A stretch of DNA of 64,000 nucleotides from Roseibium album (GTDB lineage Bacteria; Pseudomonadota; Alphaproteobacteria; Rhizobiales; Stappiaceae). This document shows positions 45,937-53,242 of the stretch, piece after piece. Positions within the stretch are counted from its first letter, which is position 1; every line of letters begins with the position of its first letter. A program made the translations under genes and the position numbers. Location: the NCBI RefSeq assembly GCF_001404515.1, contig NZ_CXWE01000004.1:563341-627340 (forward strand), read 5' to 3'. The notes under the pieces are model-generated. The model searched no databases, was not told the origin of the DNA, and saw nothing but the letters and a program-made list of their open reading frames with translations.

Positions 45937-45967
45937 GACCGAAAGAACTTTCAGCAAATTCAGAGAA

Positions 45968-45991
45968 GGCGGGCCCCGGCCCGCCTTTTTT
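45968..45991 (+). terminator. Intrinsic terminator of flagellin 2
   Basis: Identical to the flagellin 1 terminator: GGCGGGC / GCCCGCC stem, CCCG loop, six T residues. Confidence 0.93.
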
Positions 45992-46089
45992 GATTCCTGC
46001 AATGGGCTGAATCTCTCAGCATCCCCTTTCCTTCTGCGTTCAGTTTGTTCTCCCGGATTTCCGCCAATTTTCTCCACGCTCTCAAGGCG

Positions 46090-46105
46090 TTAACACCTCG
46101 TTAAC
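46090..46105. promoter_or_regulatory. CtrA box before flagellin 3
   Basis: TTAACACCTCGTTAAC is an exact TTAA-N7-TTAAC site, 111 nt before the flagellin 3 ATG. A second, imperfect TTAA-N7-TTAG begins at about 46123, followed by TTAGGGTTAAC at 46134. Confidence 0.7.
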
Positions 46106-46164
46106 CCTATAATGCCATCCAATTAACCAATGATTAGGGTTAACGGGAGATGATCCTAATCAAC

Positions 46165-46181
46165 CTGCTCAGGAAGAGCAG
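46165..46181 (+). promoter_or_regulatory. Flagellin 3 leader hairpin
   Basis: CTGCTC-AGGAA-GAGCAG forms a perfect 6-bp stem with a purine loop, 35 nt before the ATG. Sequence differs from the leaders of flagellins 1 and 2, but the position and size are alike. Confidence 0.45.
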
Positions 46182-46215
46182 AAGTACAAGTTGACCCAGG
46201 AAAGGGATATTTAAG

Positions 46216-47712
46216 ATGAAGGACATCACCCTGTCAGCTGCCGTGCGGCAGAACCTTCTCACACTCCAATCCACCGCAGACCTGATGTCCGGCGTCCAGA
46301 ACAAACTGGCGACGGGTTTGAAAGTTAATTCCGCGCTGGACAATCCGAATTCTTTCTTCACGGCATCAGGCCTGAATTCCCGTGCGGGTGATCTGAGCAA
46401 TCTGCTCGACGACATGGGCCAGTCGCTGCAGACGATCAAGGCAGCCGACAAAGGCATCCAGACGATCAACGATCTGGTCGAAACCGCGAAGGCGAAAGCC
46501 AACCAGGCCTTGCAGACGCAGAGCCAGTATGAGCGCAAAACATTCGCTGCGCAGTACAACGACCTTCTTGAGCAGATTGAAGACGTTGCGAAAGACAGCT
46601 CCTACAAGGGGAAAAATCTCCTGGGTGGCATCGGCAACGATCTGACGACGATCTTCAACGAAGATGCGACCTCGAAACTGACCATCGAGTCCGTCGACTA
46701 CACCGACACAGCCCTGTCTACCGGACTTAACTTGTCCAACCTCGCAGAAGGACAAGGCAATACAACCACCCTCCAGCTGCAGGGCGGCAAGACGACCATC
46801 AACCTGACGGATGGCACGTCAACCTTGAAATCCAGCTCGATCCTGTCGAATTCCAACGCGATCTCCACGACAGCGGTTCTCACCTTCGGCAACAATTCGG
46901 GGACGGCCCCCGTTGCCCTTTCCGGTGCAAGCGACATTACGGCCGGTGCAACCGTCCAGGATCTGGTCGACGGGCTCAATGCCATTGCCGGTGTTCGCGC
47001 AGAGTTCGACAACAATACTGGTGACCTGACTGTCTACTCCGATGAGGACTTCAACATCGGCAACCAGACGTTCACCGCCACCATTGGTTCGTTTGATTTC
47101 GACGCGACAGCATTCTCGACGACAACGCAGCTTCTGAGCGAATCCGGCTCATTTGCCGTTGGAGACACACTCACCCTAACCGACGGTAACGACTTCGAGC
47201 TTGGATCCTTTGAGATCGATGATGACACAACTGTCGCGGACCTCGAAAACTTCATCAGCGATTTCAATGGCGTGTCGTCTGACTTCGACACCGGATCAGG
47301 CCTGTTGACAATCGAATCCGAGACCGATCTGACACTGACCAGTGACAACACTGACTTTGCAGCTTCCAATTTCACTGTAGACACGGACGGGATCACTCTC
47401 GAAGCACTATCGGACTCCGGATTTGCCACGGACGGCGATATCAACAGGGTCGTTGACCGCCTCAATACGGCGCTCTCCAACCTTCGCTCCCAGGCGTCAG
47501 AATTCGGCACCAACCTGTCTATTGTTGAAATTCGCCAAGATTACACGAAGACGATGATCAATACTCTTCAGGAAGGTGCGGGTCTCTTGACCTTGGCCGA
47601 TACCAACGAGGAAGGCGCAAACCTGCTGGCGCTTCAGACACGGCAGCAGCTTGCTTCGACATCTCTTTCCTTCGCCTCCCAGGCGGACCAGACGGTGCTA
47701 TCCCTCTTCTAG
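46216..47712 (+). CDS. Flagellin 3 (mosaic)
   Basis: A 498-residue flagellin (KDITLSAAVRQNLLTLQSTADLMSGVQNKLATGLKVNSALDNPNSFFTASGLNSRAGDL at the N-terminus; GAGLLTLADTNEEGANLLALQTRQQLASTSLSFASQADQTVLSLF at the end). The conserved ends are clearly diverged from flagellins 1 and 2, but about 330 nt in the middle (about 46780-47105) are almost identical to them. Its promoter region has a CtrA box, so its timing may differ from the others. Confidence 0.95.
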   Translation: MKDITLSAAVRQNLLTLQSTADLMSGVQNKLATGLKVNSALDNPNSFFTASGLNSRAGDLSNLLDDMGQSLQTIKAADKGIQTINDLVETAKAKANQALQTQSQYERKTFAAQYNDLLEQIEDVAKDSSYKGKNLLGGIGNDLTTIFNEDATSKLTIESVDYTDTALSTGLNLSNLAEGQGNTTTLQLQGGKTTINLTDGTSTLKSSSILSNSNAISTTAVLTFGNNSGTAPVALSGASDITAGATVQDLVDGLNAIAGVRAEFDNNTGDLTVYSDEDFNIGNQTFTATIGSFDFDATAFSTTTQLLSESGSFAVGDTLTLTDGNDFELGSFEIDDDTTVADLENFISDFNGVSSDFDTGSGLLTIESETDLTLTSDNTDFAASNFTVDTDGITLEALSDSGFATDGDINRVVDRLNTALSNLRSQASEFGTNLSIVEIRQDYTKTMINTLQEGAGLLTLADTNEEGANLLALQTRQQLASTSLSFASQADQTVLSLF

Positions 47713-47759
47713 GACTGAAAGAATCAGTCGGACACACGACTCACAAAATGAAGATCAGA

Positions 47760-47788
47760 AACGGCGGGCCATCGGCTCGCCGTTTTGG
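47760..47788 (+). terminator. Terminator of flagellin 3
   Basis: An 11-bp stem (AACGGCGGGCC / GGCTCGCCGTT, one G-U type mismatch) with a short loop and TTTTGGTTT after it, 48 nt after the stop. Confidence 0.8.
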
Positions 47789-48002
47789 TTTCCGGTCTCG
47801 ATTGAAGTCAAAGCTCGAATTTTTTCATCATATTTTTCAAATAGATAAAAGAAAGCTTTTGGTAACTTTTATTTACATCGCGTTAATTCGTGCATCACCG
47901 ATTAACTTTCCATTTAGATTTACGTCAAAGGAGCGCGCTCATCTTGATGTTCTTGAGTAGCGCTTTCGGCGGACACTGAAGTAGGAAAAGCGGTGAAGTC
48001 TG

Positions 48003-49496
48003 ATGTCTGATATTGTTCTATCCAGCGCGGTCCGGGACAATCTCCTGTCGCTCAAGCAAACTGCAAATCTTCAGTCTGTGACACAGACACGGCTTGCCAC
48101 AGGCATGAAGGTCAACACGGCGCTGGACAACCCGAACTCGTTTTTCACGGCGCAATCGCTAAACGACCGGGCAAGCGACCTGGCCAATCTGCTCGACAAT
48201 ATGGGTCAGGCAGTACAGACCATCAAGGCGGCCGACAAGGGCATAACGTCGATCACCAAGCTGGTCGAATCAGCCAAGGCGATCGCAAACCAGGCGCTTC
48301 AGACATCAAGTGAGTTTGAAAGAAAACAGTTTGCCAGCCAATATAATGACATCCTCGAACAGATCGAGGATATGGCAAGAGACTCGAGCTATAAGGGCAA
48401 GAACCTTCTTGCGGGCGCCGGCAATGAGCTGGAAGTAATCTTCAACGAGGACAGCACGTCCAACCTCACGGTCAATCCGGTCGACTTTACCGACACAACA
48501 CTTGATGACGGTCTGAACCTCGACAATCTCGACACCGGCGGTACCGGCACGGCGTCCTTCAATCTCTTCGGCGGAACAGGCACGCTTGCGCTGACCGGTT
48601 TGCAGGCATCCTCCAACCTGACGGACCTGGCTGCATGGTCAACCGGTGATCAGGTCACCATCACGGACAGTTCCGGAACCACGACCCTGACGGTCGGCAC
48701 CGACATAACCACGGTTCAGGACTATGTCGATGCGCTGAACGACTTGAGCGGCGTTCACACCAGCTTTAACGAGTCGACGGACTCGATATCAATAACATCA
48801 GGCAATACAAATCCGATCTATGTTTCAAAGGACAACGCAGGTGGCGGAACCGCGACGAGCGGTGGTGCAACGGGTGGAACGACAACGACGCTGACCGTCT
48901 CGTCCCTGAGTTCAACAGCGACTTTGATCTCTTCGGGTGGCTTCCAGGCGGGTGATACGATCACGATTACGGACGGAAATGGATTTGAACCAGCGTCTAT
49001 CGAGATCGATTCTGAAACGACAGTCAGCGATCTGGTCTCGTTCATCGATAATGTGAAAGGCCTGGATGCGACTTTCTCCGGCGGCAGTATCAGTCTGCTC
49101 GGCGAAGTCTCGTTCGACATCACGAGCAGCAACGCGGACTTTAACCGAACGACACTTGGAAGCACTTCCGGTACCGTAGGACTTTCGGCGGCGGCATCCG
49201 AATTCAAATCAGACACTGACATTGACCGGACGCTGCAAGCCATCAATGCAGCGCTCGACGAACTGAGGACGGCTGCCAGATCGATGGGTACATCACTGTC
49301 AACCGTCGAAATACGAACAGATTTCACACAGAACATGATCAACACGCTAGAAGTTGGAGCCGGCGAGCTCACCATTGCCGACATGAACGAAGAAGGTGCA
49401 AACATGCTTGCCCTTCAGACCCGGCAACAGCTGTCTTCCACCGCCCTGTCGCTTGCCAATCAGGCAGATCAGAGCGTTTTGAGCCTGTTCGGTTAA
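48003..49496 (+). CDS. Flagellin 4
   Basis: A 497-residue flagellin, the most divergent of the four. Ends are conserved (SDIVLSSAVRDNLLSLKQTANLQSVTQTRLATGMKVNTALDNPNSFFTAQSLNDRASDL; TQNMINTLEVGAGELTIADMNEEGANMLALQTRQQLSSTALSLANQADQSVLSLFG). The variable domain is unrelated in detail and rich in Thr, Gly and Ser (GGGTATSGGATGGTTTTLTV near residues 280-300). It shares the ATTTACATCGCGTTA upstream stretch with flagellin 2 but has no clear terminator, so it may read into flbT-flaF. Confidence 0.95.
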   Translation: MSDIVLSSAVRDNLLSLKQTANLQSVTQTRLATGMKVNTALDNPNSFFTAQSLNDRASDLANLLDNMGQAVQTIKAADKGITSITKLVESAKAIANQALQTSSEFERKQFASQYNDILEQIEDMARDSSYKGKNLLAGAGNELEVIFNEDSTSNLTVNPVDFTDTTLDDGLNLDNLDTGGTGTASFNLFGGTGTLALTGLQASSNLTDLAAWSTGDQVTITDSSGTTTLTVGTDITTVQDYVDALNDLSGVHTSFNESTDSISITSGNTNPIYVSKDNAGGGTATSGGATGGTTTTLTVSSLSSTATLISSGGFQAGDTITITDGNGFEPASIEIDSETTVSDLVSFIDNVKGLDATFSGGSISLLGEVSFDITSSNADFNRTTLGSTSGTVGLSAAASEFKSDTDIDRTLQAINAALDELRTAARSMGTSLSTVEIRTDFTQNMINTLEVGAGELTIADMNEEGANMLALQTRQQLSSTALSLANQADQSVLSLFG

Positions 49497-49536
49497 CAGC
49501 TGGAATGAAAAGCTTTAAGGTATCGGCAAAGGGCGT

Positions 49537-49552
49537 TAACCAGTTCGTTAAC
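49537..49552. promoter_or_regulatory. 16-bp TAACC/GTTAA element before flbT
   Basis: TAACCAGTTCGTTAAC lies 36 nt before the flbT ATG and matches the element before flaG (41419-41434) in 15 of 16 bases. It resembles a CtrA box with an 8-nt spacer. Confidence 0.45.
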
Positions 49553-49587
49553 GTTTGATAGCGATACTCAAGCGTGGAGGTCACGGA

Positions 49588-50082
49588 ATGGCGCTCAAGG
49601 TCGAGCTAAAACCGGGCGAAAGGATTATCATTGGTGACAGTGTCATCACAAATGATAATCAGCGAACCCGCCTGTTTATCGAAGGCCAGGCACCTATTCT
49701 TCGAGAAAAAGACATTCTCACGCCTACCACTGCGGATACACCGGCAAAACGGGTCTATTTGGCCGTTCAACTGATGTATCTATCGACGGATATGGAAAAA
49801 ATTCAGGAGAATTACTTCACTCTCGTCAACGATATTGTGAAGGCAGCACCAAGTACGATCCCATATGTTACCAGGATCAGTAACGCGATAATAACCGGTG
49901 CCTTCTATAAAGCATTGAAAGAAGCACGAAAGCTCATCGAGTATGAAGGGACGCTGATCAGTCATGTACAAGCAGGCAGCGCAAGCTTACCAGAAAACGA
50001 GCCAGGTGGCGGTGTCACCGAGAGAACTGGAAGCGAATCTGCTGATGAAAGCCGCAGCACGGCTGCAGCTGATCAAGGATGA
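49588..50082 (+). CDS. flbT: Flagellin post-transcriptional regulator FlbT
   Basis: A 164-residue protein restricted to alphaproteobacteria. MALKVELKPGERIIIGDSVITNDNQRTRLFIEGQAPILREKDILTP and KRVYLAVQLMYLSTDMEKIQENYFTLVNDIV are FlbT hallmarks. In Caulobacter FlbT binds the 5' leader of flagellin mRNA and lowers its stability or translation. The start has a GGAGGT site. The last 40 residues are encoded in a region that is also the start of flaF in another frame, an overlap of 119 nt. Confidence 0.93.
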   Translation: MALKVELKPGERIIIGDSVITNDNQRTRLFIEGQAPILREKDILTPTTADTPAKRVYLAVQLMYLSTDMEKIQENYFTLVNDIVKAAPSTIPYVTRISNAIITGAFYKALKEARKLIEYEGTLISHVQAGSASLPENEPGGGVTERTGSESADESRSTAAADQG

Positions 50083-50344
50083 ATGGGGCGAGGCCACACT
50101 TGCGGAAAAAGACGATGCATTGGTCTATAACCGCAAACTCTGGAGTATTCTTGTAACCTCTGCGACCAGCGAAGAAAGTCAATTGCCGCAGGACATCAAG
50201 AACAATATCGCCTCACTGGCCGTTTTTGTGTTCAAGCAAACGATAACGGTGATGACGAGCGACGATGCCGAGAAGCTCAACACGCTTATCAGCATCAACC
50301 GGGCGATAGCCGAGGGGCTGCGCGCGCGAGTGGAAACCGAGTAG
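49964..50344 (+). CDS. flaF: Flagellin chaperone/regulator FlaF
   Basis: A 126-residue helical protein. It opens with the classical YKQAAQAYQKTSQVAVSPRELEANLLMKAAARLQLIKDEW and closes with VFVFKQTITVMTSDDAEKLNTLISINRAIAEGLRAR. FlaF acts with FlbT in controlling flagellin translation and export in alphaproteobacteria. It begins inside flbT, out of phase, and is followed by an intrinsic terminator. Confidence 0.94.
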   Translation: MYKQAAQAYQKTSQVAVSPRELEANLLMKAAARLQLIKDEWGEATLAEKDDALVYNRKLWSILVTSATSEESQLPQDIKNNIASLAVFVFKQTITVMTSDDAEKLNTLISINRAIAEGLRARVETE

Positions 50345-50369
50345 TCGGCGACAAAATCCAGAGCAGTGA

Positions 50370-50398
50370 AGCCGGTGCGCGCAGCGACCGGCTTTTTT
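50370..50398 (+). terminator. Intrinsic terminator after flaF
   Basis: AGCCGGT / ACCGGCT stem (7 bp) with a 10-nt loop and six T residues, 26 nt after the flaF stop. Confidence 0.9.
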
Positions 50399-50572
50399 CG
50401 TTGATGGCGGTGCGTCCCATCTTTTCTCATAGATCGACGATGTTGTTCCCCGTCCGAGCGATGTAACGCTTGTAAGTTTACCCAATTGGGTAACGCGCCG
50501 GGTCCATTTGGTGGCTACGCTGTCGATATCGCCTGCAAAATGCGTCTGGTCTGGCCCAGGATCAAACCGGGT

Positions 50573-51415
50573 ATGGGGTATGACACGGACGATTGGACGC
50601 GTGGCCGCCTCTCCGTGATCATTAATCTGATTATGAGACCGTCAGGTCTTTACAAGATCGATCCGAGCGACCGGGGCAAAAACAGAACCGGAAGCCGCGC
50701 CGGATATGTGTGGGATGAATCAACCGGTCGACACGGCTTTGAGGAAAGCAATGGCACTATTCGGCCTGTTGTGTTTTTCAATCCAGACAACCGATCCACG
50801 GTTGCGATGATGAAAAACGACCTTGTCGGCAAGATCCTGGCTGATGAGCGATCGACTTGGTGCGGTTTTGTCACGCGATTTGCGAGCGGGATCGGTATCC
50901 CGAAGGCATCAAAGGGCTCGGAGTATACAATCGGCGCTCTGTACAACTGGCAGAAGCTTCTGGAGGGTATCACGGACGCACACTCCTTTCAGGCCCAGTT
51001 GACCCGAACAGGAACATGGGGAGCGGATGCAACATCCGGCTTCAATTTTGCCGTGGTCACGGGAATGCCCGACATTAGCAAACTGAAAGGTCTCGAGTTT
51101 TCCGGAAGCGATATAAATCTCGCTTTTATTGTGAGCGCCAAGGCGCTGAAAGAAATGTCCAAGGGACCGATCTATTTTAAATTGGCACAGAAATTTGCCA
51201 AGGGTGCCGAAAGACTTGAGGCCGCCGAAAAGAATATGATGATCGAGCTCGTTCAACGTATCGCCGGTCATGGACAGCGCGTTGGAGGAGGCGTCTCTGC
51301 CGCAGCTGCCGGCCACAGTATTCAGTTGTCATACATCGATATCGGCCTCGTGACCGGAGCAGCTGCGAGTTACACGAATTGGACAGGAAAGGTAATCTCG
51401 GTCGATCGCGGCTGA
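50573..51415 (+). CDS. Unidentified protein in flagellar cluster
   Basis: A 280-residue frame from the ATG at 50573, which has an AGGA site 9 nt upstream; in-frame starts at 50540 (ATG) and 50486 (TTG) would lengthen it. I do not recognise it. There is no signal peptide. Visible features are a polar N-terminal half with SDRGKNRTGSRAGYVW and RPVVFFNPDNRSTVAMMKND, an amphipathic helical segment (ALKEMSKGPIYFKLAQKFAKGAERLEAAEKNMMIELVQRIAG) and a Gly/Ala/Ser-rich C-terminus ending in weakly hydrophobic strands (IQLSYIDIGLVTGAAASYTNWTGKVISV). It stands alone between the flaF terminator and the convergent flgL. An effector, lectin-like or flagellar accessory role cannot be distinguished. Confidence 0.6.
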   Translation: MGYDTDDWTRGRLSVIINLIMRPSGLYKIDPSDRGKNRTGSRAGYVWDESTGRHGFEESNGTIRPVVFFNPDNRSTVAMMKNDLVGKILADERSTWCGFVTRFASGIGIPKASKGSEYTIGALYNWQKLLEGITDAHSFQAQLTRTGTWGADATSGFNFAVVTGMPDISKLKGLEFSGSDINLAFIVSAKALKEMSKGPIYFKLAQKFAKGAERLEAAEKNMMIELVQRIAGHGQRVGGGVSAAAAGHSIQLSYIDIGLVTGAAASYTNWTGKVISVDRG

Positions 51416-51698
51416 CTCAAGAACAGTCTGATTTCACTTGTGGGTCGTCGACTTGAGCCTCCCCTTCTGAACCGGCCACAGCTAAATTCAGGAGACGAGG
51501 CGATAATTTCAGCGACAACACGGCTGGCGCCTGTCAGAAGTTCCAGTCCTGTAACACTGGCACATCCGGGATGGAAACAACTCCAAAAAATTTGCAGAAC
51601 CGCACGGCGTTTTCAACGAAAAAACACCCCCGACCGGCACTTCAAAAGCGCATCGTCAAGATATGAACTACCCTTGGAAAAGCAGCATATTACCCCGA

Positions 51699-53234
51699 TC
51701 AGAGATAATCGGACAGGCTGAGATTGAAGACGATCGAGGACGCACGGTAGGACACTTCAATATTGTTTTGGAGCTGCAGAATTTCCGTCGCAACCAGGTT
51801 CTTGTCGATGCCCTCGATTTCCGCAATCGTCCCTTCATAGGTACTTTTCATCTGCACGTGCCGTTCGCCGGTCAGGGAGACCGTCCGTTGCGTGATCGCG
51901 ATGTCCGTCGCGATATCGACGATACCGGACTGATCGACCCCAACCGGTTGCAGGAGGCCGCGCATGTTGGCGGAAAGTTCGTTGTAGTATTCCTCGTCCG
52001 TCGATGTTCCGCCGGAAAAGTCGGCTGCAACGAATGTTGCCAGAGATTTCACAAGCTCCTTGAGTGCCGTTTCATTCGCCCTGACGCCGTAGCTCGCGGT
52101 CAGGTTTGAATCGATAACAGCATTCTTGTCGGTGCGCGCGTCGGTCGTGGTCGTATTCCGGCCGGTGTACCATTCAACTGTCGTGGAGGCGCCGGAAACC
52201 TGCGTGGTCGCGGTGGTGTAAGGAGGACCGCTGACCCGCAATGGTTCTTCGCCGGAAAACGTCGTGAAAAATTCGTCGGCAGCCCACTCGTCCGAAACTG
52301 CGCGGAGCTTTGTCTGGGCGGCATTTTCGATTTCCGCCGTAAGTGAGTTCAGCAGGTTTTGCGCTGTTTCTTCAAGATCCGCGCCAATGGCAAATGTTCC
52401 CTCCGCCTCATCGCTGGAGGCCGCCGTCAGTTCGATGGACACTGTTTCCGTGTGGGACGGTGGCAGCGTCAAATCAACCTTGATGGTTTCACCAAGATTT
52501 GGCTGACCGGTAAATTGCACGTCGAAACTGTCGGGATCGGTGCTTGTGGGTCCGGTCAGGGCGGCATTGCTCAGTGTCGACGTCACGCTTGAAATGTCGA
52601 AACCGAAATCGTGTGCTCCGTCTTCCGAGATCGTGAAGGTTGAATCGGTCGGCACTGCGCCTGCGTAACTGGTCGTCAAAGCCGATATCGCCAGTCTGCC
52701 GTTGTTCGATGCCCCCAGATTGGCCTGTGAGTATTCGCTGAGATATGTCTTCAAACCTGCCTGGCTGCCACTGCCATTCATGATGACGTCCAATGCGGCA
52801 ACGGGATCCGAAATCGAGTCTGTTCCACCGAAAATATAGTACCCGGCAATTTCGGTATTCAGAATGTTGAGAGATTCCGTCAGAAGAAGTTCTGCCCTGG
52901 ACTGGGTTTGGGTCTGGCCATCGCTCTGCAAAACAAAATCGTTGGTATCCATCGCGGATTTCGAATCTTGACGAATGGACTCCAGCCGTTCGAGAGACAA
53001 CGACAGGGTTTGAAGATGCAGATTGGAAATCGTAATCGTCTCCTGGTAACTCTCGATAAAGCTGACTTTTTGGGTCAGCTGAATATCGAGCAGTCGACTG
53101 TCACCAATCTCGCCGTAGGTACTGCCAACCTTGCCTGTCGCGAGCTGTGTCGTCTTCTCGGACAGGAGGTTGTTCAGCTGCCCCAGTTGCTGAGTGAGGT
53201 AGGAACGGGACGTTGTGATTGAAGAAAAAGTCAT
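51699..53234 (-). CDS. flgL: Hook-filament junction protein FlgL
   Basis: A 511-residue flagellin-fold protein. The N-terminus (FSSITTSRSYLTQQLGQLNNLLSEKTTQLATGKVGSTYGEIGDSRLLDIQLTQKVSFIESYQETI) and the end (QMKSTYEGTIAEIEGIDKNLVATEILQLQNNIEVSYRASSIVFNLSLSDYL) fit FlgL, with AGYYIFGGTDSISDPV as the family block. It is longer than the usual 300 residues, with an enlarged middle domain. Third gene of the leftward flgE-flgK-flgL operon, 8 nt after flgK. Confidence 0.9.
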   Translation of the reverse strand: MTFSSITTSRSYLTQQLGQLNNLLSEKTTQLATGKVGSTYGEIGDSRLLDIQLTQKVSFIESYQETITISNLHLQTLSLSLERLESIRQDSKSAMDTNDFVLQSDGQTQTQSRAELLLTESLNILNTEIAGYYIFGGTDSISDPVAALDVIMNGSGSQAGLKTYLSEYSQANLGASNNGRLAISALTTSYAGAVPTDSTFTISEDGAHDFGFDISSVTSTLSNAALTGPTSTDPDSFDVQFTGQPNLGETIKVDLTLPPSHTETVSIELTAASSDEAEGTFAIGADLEETAQNLLNSLTAEIENAAQTKLRAVSDEWAADEFFTTFSGEEPLRVSGPPYTTATTQVSGASTTVEWYTGRNTTTTDARTDKNAVIDSNLTASYGVRANETALKELVKSLATFVAADFSGGTSTDEEYYNELSANMRGLLQPVGVDQSGIVDIATDIAITQRTVSLTGERHVQMKSTYEGTIAEIEGIDKNLVATEILQLQNNIEVSYRASSIVFNLSLSDYL

Positions 53235-53242
53235 TGAGCACC

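Noticed and set aside
51416..51698. TGGCAC at about 51560 in the flgL downstream gap, considered as sigma-54 site
   Set aside because: The -12 part (GGATGG at the right spacing) lacks GC, so it does not meet the consensus.
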